A DNA stretch of 64,000 nt, from positions 35,654 to 99,653 of the forward strand of contig NZ_LT985325.1 of assembly GCF_900290275.1 (NCBI RefSeq), given 5' to 3'. Shown here in pieces: positions 53,681 to 63,400 of this stretch. How positions within the stretch are numbered: the first letter of the stretch is position 1; each line of letters opens with the position of its first letter. Both the position numbers and the translations under genes were made by a program. The notes under the pieces were generated by a model. The model did no database searches, had not been told where the DNA came from, and was given only the letters and a program-made list of their open reading frames with translations. The DNA comes from Prevotella merdae. Its GTDB lineage: Bacteria > Bacteroidota > Bacteroidia > Bacteroidales > Bacteroidaceae.

Positions 53681-54214
53681 ATGGCACATCACAATTTAGA
53701 TTTACTTGACAAGAAGATACTTCGACTTATCGCTGGAGATGCGCGCATACCTTTCCTTGAGGTAGCTCGTTCTTGCAACGTGAGTGGCGCAGCCATTCAC
53801 CAGCGCATACAGAAGCTTACCAATCTTGGTATATTAAAAGGCTCGCAGTTTATCATCGACCCAGAGAAGGTGGGTTATGAGACATGCGCGTATATCGGTT
53901 TGTATCTACAGAATCCTGCCAGTTTTGACGATGTTGTTGAAGAACTGAGAAAGATACCCGAGGTAGTGGAATGCCACTATACAACCGGTGGTTTCGACAT
54001 GTTCATCAAGCTCTATGCACGCAACAACCATCATCTACTTAACGTTATTCACGACAAACTTCAGCCGTTAGGACTGTCGCGCTCGGAAACAATCATTTCG
54101 TTCAACGCAGCCATCAACAGACAAATTCCTATAAGCGAATTGCCTGACGAGGATGACTACAACGATAATGACGATGACGAAGATGAGAACGAATGTGTAA
54201 CTACTGAAGAGTAA
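53681..54214 (+). CDS. Lrp/AsnC family transcriptional regulator
   Basis: This 177-residue regulator has an N-terminal helix-turn-helix (about 5-55, LDKKILRLIAGDARIPFLEV, CNVSGAAIHQRIQKL), a RAM ligand-binding domain (about 75-150, TCAYIGLYLQNPASFDDVVE) and an acidic tail of Asp and Asn (155-177). It senses amino acids or related metabolites and acts as octamers or dimers. Promoter and terminator flank it, so it is a single-gene unit. Its targets are unknown. Confidence 0.92.
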   Translation: MAHHNLDLLDKKILRLIAGDARIPFLEVARSCNVSGAAIHQRIQKLTNLGILKGSQFIIDPEKVGYETCAYIGLYLQNPASFDDVVEELRKIPEVVECHYTTGGFDMFIKLYARNNHHLLNVIHDKLQPLGLSRSETIISFNAAINRQIPISELPDEDDYNDNDDDEDENECVTTEE

Positions 54215-54222
54215 GAAATTTT

Positions 54223-54272
54223 GAGCAAATATCTCTTAATTGTAAAATAATTATGGGGTATTTGCTCTTTTT
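54223..54272 (+). terminator. Terminator after the Lrp/AsnC gene
   Basis: GAGCAAATA (54223-54231) pairs with TATTTGCTC (54259-54267), followed by a T run. Confidence 0.75.
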
Positions 54273-54306
54273 TGTAGTTTTTGGTTCTTTATTAAATAAA
54301 ATTTAT

Positions 54307-54314
54307 TACTTTTG
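54307..54314 (+). promoter_or_regulatory. -7 box of the 829-residue protein gene
   Basis: TACTTTTG matches TAnnTTTG, 82 bp before the start codon at 54396. A TTTG at 54280-54283 is a possible -33 element, at a slightly long 23-bp spacing. Confidence 0.45.
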
Positions 54315-54395
54315 CAGTCGAAAGAGTAATAAAATTAGACTATTTATACAAAATTGCTTACAAAGTAGACATATAAACACTAAATAGATATATTT

Positions 54396-56885
54396 ATGAA
54401 GAACTATTTACTCACCTTACCTCTTGTGTTGCTTTCGGCAACAGCAAGTTTTGCACAGACCACACCTGAGACTGCTATTGATGCTCAGGCTGGCAAGAAT
54501 GCTTTTACAGTAGAGGGCTCAGATGCTAAGACCGTGTATTGGAAATACACACCAGAAAAGAACTGTCTGGCTACAGTCAAGACTTTGAATGGCGACTATT
54601 CGTCGGCTGCTCCAAATGTAGGCAATACCTTTACAACTGACGAGGATACAAAGACAACGCAGCTTGTAAGCCTTAAGGGCGCAAGCATTGGCTATCCTAA
54701 TTATATTTACCCAATGGAGAAGGGTAAGACTTATTATTTCTCCGTCACTTCTGTAGGCGAGGTAGGTTTTCAGTTATCTACCGAGGATGCTGATGATGTA
54801 TCTGGTGGTGTTTCTCAGGATAAGCCGTTGCAGGTAAAGGACGACACCAGCTTCTTCCTTGGCGACGCTACTTCTACTTCGTACAGCTCTTACAACGTGT
54901 ATACCACATATACAGCTAAGGAGAATGGTCAGCTTGTTTTTAGTTCTACATCTTATTACTCGGCTGTTGTAAACGGCAATTCTGTATACGCCGATTACAG
55001 CAACAACAAGTACAACTATAAGATGAGCATAGAGGCTGGCAAGACCTACAACGTTACATTCTCTATTGGTCAGCCGTTGATGATGTCGGCAACTGTAAGT
55101 CATCCAACACCTGGTTCGCTCGAGATGCCGTTTGAGGCAAAGGATGGCGAGAATGTTGTGCCTGCCGATTTTGGCGAATATTATTACACATACACTCCGT
55201 CTAAGCCTGGATTTATCGTTGTAAACAGCGACGAGTCTCTGCGTGGCGGTCAGGTTAAGGTGTTTGATTCTAAGTATGGCTTGGGTTCTAATCTGCCTGC
55301 ATCTACTTCAGAAACAGGCTCATTCAACACACGTGCCGAGCTTGCTAACGCCAATATGACATGCTATATCCTTGTGTCTAAGGGATTCAAGACTGCTGGC
55401 GAGCAGAAGTTCACTATCTCTATGGAGGAATACAAGCAAGGCGAGCTGGAGTCTAATCCTATCGTCATCACAACTCTTCCGGCTACCGAGACTCTTGGTG
55501 CAGCCAAGGGTACATTCTACTATCAGTTTGACGTTCCTGCCAATACCAACAAGTTCCTTGTAGTAAAGGCTTCGAAGAAGGTTACATCTGCTGATACCGA
55601 GTTGACAGTTTATCCAGCAGGCAGCAGCTATTTGAAACAAACTGGTACCGACTATGTAGAGTACAACCTTAGCAGCTCGTACGACGCTTCTTACATCATA
55701 ATGTGGGATGCCGACGAGGACGAGCCAATCCAGTTTACAGTAGATTACAAGGATATCCAGAAGGGCGACATGCTCACCAATCCAGCTGATGCTGTTGCAG
55801 GTGAGAATATAGTTGCTTCTGATGGTACCAAGTATTATGTATACAAGGCTACTCGCAAAGGCAAGCTTACTGTAGAGTGCGACGATCCTAATATGGAGGT
55901 TTCATTCCCTATGACTCAGGATACATACGCCAGCGAGTACGAGGCTATTGTCAATGGACGCAACTTCTCTGTAAAGGCAGAAAAGGACAAGAAGTACTTT
56001 ATCAAGATACAGAACTGTGTGGCAGGTGCCAAGTTCAACATTGTTGAGGGCGACTTTGCTCAGGGCGAGACAAGCGACGACCCAGTTGTGGTTGATGCCG
56101 ACAAGTATGTTATCGGTAAGGACCAGAACTATCTCTGGTTGAAGTATACTGCTAAGAAAGACTGCCAGCTCACAATCGATTGTGATGTTGACTTCGACGA
56201 CAACAGCTTTGTTTACTTTGGCAAGGATGCAAACAGCATGACTGGTATGGTTACTTCGGTTAGCTCGGGTAGCACTTATACTTCTAAGTTCCATGGCACA
56301 GTTATCCTTAGCGCAGGCGAGGCCATTTATGTAAACCTTAAGCTTAAGGGCAATGTAGAAGGCAAGAGTGTAACCTTTGTAGAGGGCGAGATTCCTGTTG
56401 GTTTCCGTGCTAATAATCCTTTCGTTCTTGAGGTAGGCCAGACTATTGACCTTCCTGAAGGAACTTCTTTGTGGGCTAAGGCAAGACTGACAAAGGGCGA
56501 CAACGTATTTGTTACTCACTCTTATGTAGACGTTTACTATTATACAAGCTTGGAGGATGCCTTGAGCGGAAATAACCGTCAGACTGTAACCTTCAATACA
56601 GAATACAATAGTGAGACATACGAGCCTACAAACACCTTCACCAAGAATGTAGAGGAGGCACAGGACATCTACTTCATGTTCCAGCGCATATATTCTCCTA
56701 TCACATTCCAGTTTGTAAGCGATGGTACCACAACTGGTATCGATGACATCAACGCCGACAACAACGTCAAGGCTGAGGTGTTTACATTGAATGGTGTTAA
56801 GGTAGGCGAGAGCATCAACGGCCTTAACCGTGGTATGTACATCGTTCGTCAGAATGGCAAGGCTAAGAAGATTGTAATCAAGTAA
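54396..56885 (+). CDS. Large secreted repeat protein with T9SS-like C-terminus
   Basis: This 829-residue protein has a signal peptide (1-20, ending SFA-Q) followed by about six beta-sandwich-like repeats of roughly 100 residues. Each opens with a pattern such as NAFTVEGSDAKTVYWKYTP or ENVVPADFGEYYYTYTPSKPG (small cap, then aromatic strands). The last roughly 70 residues end in VFTLNGVKVGESINGLNRGM followed by YIVRQNGKAKKIVIK, the shape of a type IX secretion sorting domain. It is probably a surface or secreted adhesion/binding protein. No catalytic motif is visible. Confidence 0.72.
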   Translation: MKNYLLTLPLVLLSATASFAQTTPETAIDAQAGKNAFTVEGSDAKTVYWKYTPEKNCLATVKTLNGDYSSAAPNVGNTFTTDEDTKTTQLVSLKGASIGYPNYIYPMEKGKTYYFSVTSVGEVGFQLSTEDADDVSGGVSQDKPLQVKDDTSFFLGDATSTSYSSYNVYTTYTAKENGQLVFSSTSYYSAVVNGNSVYADYSNNKYNYKMSIEAGKTYNVTFSIGQPLMMSATVSHPTPGSLEMPFEAKDGENVVPADFGEYYYTYTPSKPGFIVVNSDESLRGGQVKVFDSKYGLGSNLPASTSETGSFNTRAELANANMTCYILVSKGFKTAGEQKFTISMEEYKQGELESNPIVITTLPATETLGAAKGTFYYQFDVPANTNKFLVVKASKKVTSADTELTVYPAGSSYLKQTGTDYVEYNLSSSYDASYIIMWDADEDEPIQFTVDYKDIQKGDMLTNPADAVAGENIVASDGTKYYVYKATRKGKLTVECDDPNMEVSFPMTQDTYASEYEAIVNGRNFSVKAEKDKKYFIKIQNCVAGAKFNIVEGDFAQGETSDDPVVVDADKYVIGKDQNYLWLKYTAKKDCQLTIDCDVDFDDNSFVYFGKDANSMTGMVTSVSSGSTYTSKFHGTVILSAGEAIYVNLKLKGNVEGKSVTFVEGEIPVGFRANNPFVLEVGQTIDLPEGTSLWAKARLTKGDNVFVTHSYVDVYYYTSLEDALSGNNRQTVTFNTEYNSETYEPTNTFTKNVEEAQDIYFMFQRIYSPITFQFVSDGTTTGIDDINADNNVKAEVFTLNGVKVGESINGLNRGMYIVRQNGKAKKIVIK

Positions 56886-56902
56886 TTATACATTAGACAA
56901 GC

Positions 56903-56964
56903 ACCCTAAGGGTGTGTCAAATCTTTGAATCATAAGTTTTGAGATTTTGACACACCCTTAGGGT
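56903..56964. terminator. Strong hairpin before the M6 protease gene
   Basis: A stem of about 22 bp, with one bulge, pairs 56903-56924 with 56942-56964 (ACCCTAAGGGTGTGTCAA arms). It ends the transcript of the 829-residue protein. The T tract is limited, and the arm itself contains the palindrome CCCTAAGGG. Confidence 0.75.
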
Positions 56965-57021
56965 ATATAATGTGATTATTAATAATATTAACAGTAATAA
57001 AATAATAAAAGTACATCATTT

Positions 57022-60000
57022 ATGAAGGGTCTTAAACGATTGCTACTGGCTTCTGCAATAAGTGCAAGTTGCATACAAGGCGCTTGGGCTATCGGAGCAT
57101 ATCCGCGTCCAATCGTAATGCGACAGCCAGACGGCACTACCTTGTTGGTAAGAATACAAGGCGACGAAAATTATCATTTTGTCACGTCAAGCGATGGCTT
57201 CTTCTTGCAACGCGACAAGAAAGGCTATTTCTGCTATGTCGATTACGATTTGAAGACAGGCAAGCGAACGCTTACACGACAGCGTGCACACAACATTGAC
57301 GAGCGTACGGATGCCGAGAAGAAAGTTATCTCAAGGCTTACTGCTTCGCAGACTGCCAATGCCGATTATTTTAAACGCAACCGTATCGAGCGTAAGGCTC
57401 CAGCCAAAACGCTTGACAAGAAGGTTATTGCTCCACGTCGTGTGCTTGGAAAGAACGCTAAGGTAAAGGAGTCGCAGTATCTTGTTATACTTGTCAACTT
57501 TAGCGACAGCACTATGCGCTATAAGAATTCCGACTTCGACCGTTGGCTTAACGAGCCTGGATATAGTGTAAATGGCGGTACCGGTAGTGTGAAGGATTAT
57601 TATCGCGACAATTCTATGGGACAGTATGTGCCCAACTTTCAGGTTGTAGGTCCGTATACGCTTTCTAAACCTACGGCTTATTATGGCGGCAATACAGGCG
57701 ATTCGGGCACAGATACCAATCCGCGCGATATGGTGAGAGAGGCTTTAGAGCTTGCACGACAGAATAATCCCGACCTCAACTTCGCACAATTCGATAATGA
57801 TGGCGACGGCGAGATGGACAACTGTTATATTATCTATGCCGGATATAGCGAGGCAAGTACAGCCAATACCGACGACATATGGCCACATAGCTGGAACTTC
57901 ACCACAGCCGATGCTAATGGCAATGTGCCCGTTAAACCAGAGTACGACGGTATAAAGGTTAACAACTATTCGTGCTCAGCCGAGCTTGTGGGCATGCCAG
58001 GCGCACCTGCCAAACCTTCTATGGACGGCATCGGAACATTCACCCATGAGTTTGGACACGTACTTGGACTTAAGGATATGTACGATACCGACAATACAGA
58101 TAATGGTGTAGGTATAGATCCGGGCGACTATAGTCTTTATGCTTCGGGCAGTTATAATAATGATAGTCGTACACCTCCATACCTTATGGCATTTGAGCGT
58201 ATGCAGATGGGATGGATGACCGAAGGCGACGATATTGTGGAGATAAAGAATCCAGAGGATGTATCGCTTGAGAGTTTGTCTGAAAACAAGGCTCGTTTCA
58301 TCAACGCTCAGCCCAATAGAGAGCCGGGTACTGGTATGGAATGGTTTATTCTTGAGAATCGTCAGCAGACGGGTTGGGACAAATATATCCCAGCACATGG
58401 TCTGCTCATCACCCATTACGACTATACCAAGGAGAAGCAAGAGCAATGGTGGGACATAAATGGTCCAAACAACGTGGCAAGTCATCGCTGTTTGTACATT
58501 GTGCCTGCCGATGGTATTGACGACAGCAATACACGTAGTGGCGACACCTTCCCAGGTTCGTCTGCCAATACATCGTTTACAGACAATACAACTCCAAACT
58601 CTCGCAATTGGAATAATGAGCCGTTAGGTGTTCCGGTTACAAATATCAACGAGGGCGACGGTATTGTACGCTTCCAGGTTAGTGGCGGAACAAGCCGTTG
58701 GAACACCATCAAGACACTTGAGCCTGATGATGTGCGCGACAAGTCGGCAACATTCCGTGCTTCTGTAGATATCGCCTCGGATGCTAATGTTACTGAGGCA
58801 GGATTCTGCTGGGCATTGTCTACCGATACCAAGGAGCCTGCTATTGGCAACGAATATACTGTAAGCAAGGCTGTGGCAGATGCTGCAAAGCCTACATTAT
58901 CGGTAGAAGGATTGTTGCCTGGTGTGCAATATGGCGTGCGCTCGTATATGAAGCTTGCCGGTGGCGATATTGTTTATGGTTCAACCGTGCCTTTCTCTAC
59001 CGAGTGTGCAACAGCCGATGTTACTGTAGACGAGCCATTCTATAGCAACTTCCTTTCTTGGACAAATGGTCAGCCCGACTGCTGGCAGATAATCGACAAT
59101 AATGGAGACGGCACATCATGGATTGCCGATGAGTCGGCAAACGCCATACTCTATTCGTTCAACTATTGGAACGATGCCGACGATTATCTTATCTGCAAGC
59201 GTCGCATACATGTGCCTGAAAATGGTGCGTTGTTCTTTACTCGTGGTGTGACAGAAGAGACATCCATAGAGAATCTTGAGGTGCTTGTTTCTACCAAGAC
59301 AAGCAAGCTGCAAGACTTTAACTTGCTTGAGCGCCTGTCATTTGCCGATGATTTCGGCAATCAGCATATGGAGGAGGTAGACCTTAGCCAGTATGCCGGC
59401 AAGGACATATATATTGCATTCCGTTGCTGTTCCGACAAGATGCAAGGCTATCTTTGGCTTTGGAACATGATGGTTATGAAGAAACTGGATACACCGGTAA
59501 TCACCAAGTTTGAGCGCACAGACAAGGGCTCTCTGCATGCCGAGTGGACTCCGGTAGAAGGTGCAACACAGTATTATGTATACTTTGGCAAGGAGACCGA
59601 CAAGACCAACAACGAGGTGGTGTTTGTGCCTACATCGTATCTAAAGGAAGTGTTGGGCGATGTTGAGACTTCTGTAGGAAGCCTTTTCTTCAAGAGCTCA
59701 GGAACTGTAACCCTAAAGGATTTCCCCGACGGCATTACCGACTGTAAGTTTATTGTTACAACAAGCGGTCCGCTTGGTTCGTCTACACTTAGTGTTGAGG
59801 GAACTCGTGATGGCAAGGTATGGCAGGCTATAGGTCCGAAGACCACATGCAAGGAATACGACAGCGAGGGTCAGGAGGTAGATCTATCATCTTATCTTGA
59901 AGGCAAAAATTACCGCACATTGCGCTTTAAGTTCAATCATGGTGGACGTAATGCCCGTATCAAGTACCTCACACTATTCTATAACAACGGAAAGGTGTAC

Positions 60001-60405
60001 GACGACTTGGCTGCTGGAGCTGTAGATGACACAACTCTTGATATCAACGAGAAAACATCAGGTGAGTTTGCTACTGGCAAGTATAAGTTGTGGGTTGCTT
60101 CGGGATGGCAGAATATCTTCTACGATGAGTCGGTTCCTGCCTACTACGACAAAACCGCAACATCTATACACGATGTAATCGACGGTACTGGCATAAGCCT
60201 TACATCAAAAACAGGCAACATCTGTGTAAGTGGTGTAAAGGCAGGCAGCATCGTTACTTGCACCACAGCTGCCGGCATAGAGATATTCCGTGCCACAGCC
60301 AATGGAGGCAACATCAATATTCCAACTGCGGGCAATGAAGGCTTTGCCATAATAAGCGTAAGCTGCGATGGCGATACCTACCGCACTAAAACTGTTATAA
60401 GATAA
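57022..60405 (+). CDS. M6-family secreted metalloprotease
   Basis: This 1127-residue protease has a signal peptide (1-23), a pro-region (25-145) and a zinc metalloprotease domain (about 150-420) with HEFGH at 342-346 in GIGTFTHEFGHVLGLKDMYD. A beta-rich part follows, with a choice-of-anchor J-like domain (about 670-820, SFNYWNDADDYLICKRRIHV). A further Ig/jelly-roll section and a C-terminal region (about 1055-1127) resemble a sorting tail. The InhA-like M6 family degrades host or extracellular proteins. The next large gene begins 19 bp downstream, so the two are co-transcribed. Confidence 0.88.
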   Translation: MKGLKRLLLASAISASCIQGAWAIGAYPRPIVMRQPDGTTLLVRIQGDENYHFVTSSDGFFLQRDKKGYFCYVDYDLKTGKRTLTRQRAHNIDERTDAEKKVISRLTASQTANADYFKRNRIERKAPAKTLDKKVIAPRRVLGKNAKVKESQYLVILVNFSDSTMRYKNSDFDRWLNEPGYSVNGGTGSVKDYYRDNSMGQYVPNFQVVGPYTLSKPTAYYGGNTGDSGTDTNPRDMVREALELARQNNPDLNFAQFDNDGDGEMDNCYIIYAGYSEASTANTDDIWPHSWNFTTADANGNVPVKPEYDGIKVNNYSCSAELVGMPGAPAKPSMDGIGTFTHEFGHVLGLKDMYDTDNTDNGVGIDPGDYSLYASGSYNNDSRTPPYLMAFERMQMGWMTEGDDIVEIKNPEDVSLESLSENKARFINAQPNREPGTGMEWFILENRQQTGWDKYIPAHGLLITHYDYTKEKQEQWWDINGPNNVASHRCLYIVPADGIDDSNTRSGDTFPGSSANTSFTDNTTPNSRNWNNEPLGVPVTNINEGDGIVRFQVSGGTSRWNTIKTLEPDDVRDKSATFRASVDIASDANVTEAGFCWALSTDTKEPAIGNEYTVSKAVADAAKPTLSVEGLLPGVQYGVRSYMKLAGGDIVYGSTVPFSTECATADVTVDEPFYSNFLSWTNGQPDCWQIIDNNGDGTSWIADESANAILYSFNYWNDADDYLICKRRIHVPENGALFFTRGVTEETSIENLEVLVSTKTSKLQDFNLLERLSFADDFGNQHMEEVDLSQYAGKDIYIAFRCCSDKMQGYLWLWNMMVMKKLDTPVITKFERTDKGSLHAEWTPVEGATQYYVYFGKETDKTNNEVVFVPTSYLKEVLGDVETSVGSLFFKSSGTVTLKDFPDGITDCKFIVTTSGPLGSSTLSVEGTRDGKVWQAIGPKTTCKEYDSEGQEVDLSSYLEGKNYRTLRFKFNHGGRNARIKYLTLFYNNGKVYDDLAAGAVDDTTLDINEKTSGEFATGKYKLWVASGWQNIFYDESVPAYYDKTATSIHDVIDGTGISLTSKTGNICVSGVKAGSIVTCTTAAGIEIFRATANGGNINIPTAGNEGFAIISVSCDGDTYRTKTVIR

Positions 60406-60424
60406 ACTCGACAAAAATCAACTT

Positions 60425-63400
60425 ATGAGACCGAATAAAATATCTGCATTAGTGCTGGCGGCATTATCTTGTGGAGTTGTTGCGGCTTCGGTGGGAGGCT
60501 TTGTCAACAATCAGCGCAAGAAAGCTACCAATGCTGAGAAAGTGCGACCTACACAAGGCTTAACCGATATGGCTCCTATAAGCCGTGCCAATTATACTCC
60601 GCTTAAGGCAGAGGGCAATAATGGTGTGCCTTATGGATTGCAACTCGACGGCATTAACGATCGTAACGTTAATATTTCGTGGATTTCTCCCGAACCTATT
60701 GACGGTTACTTTGACGACTTCGAGGGTCATACCGACTTCGAGATAAACTCTGCCGGAAGTATTGGATGGACATATATCGACGCCGACAACCAGAATACAT
60801 ACACATGGCAGGCATGTGTATTCCCTAATCAAGGACAAAAGATGGCGTTCATAGTGATGAACCCTTCGCAGACATCGCCTGCTACAGACGAGAATCCTAA
60901 CTATATGCCCCATTCGGGCAAGAAGATGCTCGTAGACTTCTGTACTGTCGACTCTAAGAATAACGACTACATCATATCACCTGAATTGTCGTTTGATGCC
61001 GACTTCCAGATTAGTTTCTGGGCACGCAGCTATAAGACAGACGGAACAATGAGTCCGGAGCGTGTGCGTGTAGGCTATTCTACAACGGGCAAACGTCCTT
61101 CCGACTTTAAGTTTGTAAGCGAAGAACCATACGTTGAGTTGCCTGCTGAATGGACACTTGTTAAGTATACCATTCCGAAGGAGGCTAAGTATGTAACTAT
61201 CAACTGTGTGTCTGACGATGCCTTTATGTTGCTTATCGACGATATCTTCATCGGTACCAATAAGGTGCGTCCGGCATCTCGTGTTGTAGCACGTGCCGCT
61301 GCTACCAATCCTGTTGTTGGATTCAATATATACCGCAATGGCGAGAAGATAACAACAAAACCAGTAGACGAGGTTAAGTTCAGCGACAACGTTCCCGATT
61401 ATGGCGATTACACCTATACCGTAACTGCTGTACAGCAAGATGGTAAGGAGTCGGCAGCAAGCGAACCTCTTAAGGTTAATGTGCCCGATACACGTATGTT
61501 GCCATTCGAGGATAGTTTCGACGATTGGACTATGCACGAGGATATGTGGTCAACCGAATTGCTCGATGGCACACAAGAGTCGCATTGGTCTATCGACTAT
61601 TACGAGTATGGACTTGTTGATCCGGCTGCTACTTACCGTTGGTCTACAACCAACAACTATAACGAGGCCCTAAATACACGCGAGCTTCGTACAGCCGATC
61701 GTGCCAATACCGTATTACGCTTCCAGTTACGTCTGCGCAACAGCGAGAATGTTACTACCGATTATCTTACAGTAGAGGTGACATCAGATGGTGGCAAGAC
61801 TTGGAAGGAAGTGAATACATTCGACAATTCTAATGGCACATTCGAATGGACAACATTCCAGTACGACCTTGGCAAATATCTCGATAGCGACCTTTTCAAG
61901 GTTCGTTTCCGTGCTCATGGTGCCAATGCAAAGTGGATTAACTACTGGTATGTGGACGACGTTAAGGTTTGGACACCGGTATGGACAAGCGCAAAGCTTA
62001 ATCTCTCGTCGGCATCTGAAGGCAACATAGCCAATTGTGATGTTACCCTGACTGCCGATAATGGTGCTGTTGTTAAGGCAAAGACCGATGCCAGTGGCAA
62101 TATAAACCTTGACAAGATTGAGGAGGGCGACTATACTGTATACATTGTACGCGATGGATACAATATATACAAGGCTCAATGGAATATAAAGAGTGGTGCT
62201 GCAAATACATTTAATGCCAAGCTCACAAAGCCGGCTGTATCACTTTCTGCCACAAGCATTGTAGCCGATATGGCTGCCGAGGACAATATGGTTAAGAAGT
62301 TCTCTCTCACCAACAATGGTGATGGCGACCTTGTATGGCACTTGGGTAATAAGCCTAAGGCTGGTTCGGGCAATGCTGCCACACGTTGGGAGATTCAACC
62401 ATCGTTCACAGCATCTGGCGATTTGCAGCAGTCAATTGCTTTCGACGGAGAGTTCTATTACACTACATCGTCAATAGAGTTGGGCAAGTTCTGGAAGTAC
62501 GACCGCAATGGCAAGTTTATAGAGCAGTTCAACATCCCAGAGATGTATTACGCTCTGTACGACCTTACATGGGATGGACGTTATTTCTATGGTAGCGACC
62601 ATTCGAATAGACTCTTCAAGCTCGACTTTGACAACCGTCGTGTTGTTGACGTAATTACAGTAGCGTCGCAGCCTTCTTTGCAGATTACACATTGTAGCTA
62701 CGATCCTGACCTTGATGCTTTCTGGGTTGGTGGATTCACTACAATTGGCCTTATCAGCAAGAAGGGCGAACAGATGTCAAACTTTATGTCGTTCAGCAGT
62801 AGCGAGAGTGTATCTGTATATGGTTCGGCTTATGATAATGTATCGCCTGGTGGTCCTTACCTTTGGTTGGCAGATATGACATCCGAGAGTACCGAACAGA
62901 TAGACAAGGTGCTTATACGTCAGTATAATCTCAATACAATGAAACTCACCGCCGAGAAGCATTCGCTTACCGACGCACCGGGATATGTTCTTGGTAGCGC
63001 TAATTCGGGTGTCAACTATGTTTGCGGTATCTTTGCATCTACAGATGTTGTTCCTGGCAAGCTCACCCTTATGGGTACGCTCAACCAGATGCCTAACCTC
63101 ATCTTTAGATATACATTGTGCGAGACTGACAAGTGGCTTGGATTGTCGCCTAAACATGGCACACTTGCTCCTGGAGCTACACAAGAGTTCGACGTAAACC
63201 TTAATGCTCTTGAGGCAAAGAATGGCGACAGCTATTCTACATCGGCTGTATTGCAGACCAATCCGCAGATGGACGACCAGACTATAAACTTTAAGCTTAA
63301 TGCCATTAGCGAATCGGCTACTCCGCGTCCGCAGCAACTTCAAGCTACTGCAGGTAAGGCAAGCGTTGCACTTACATGGAAGAAGGGCAATGGTTCGGCT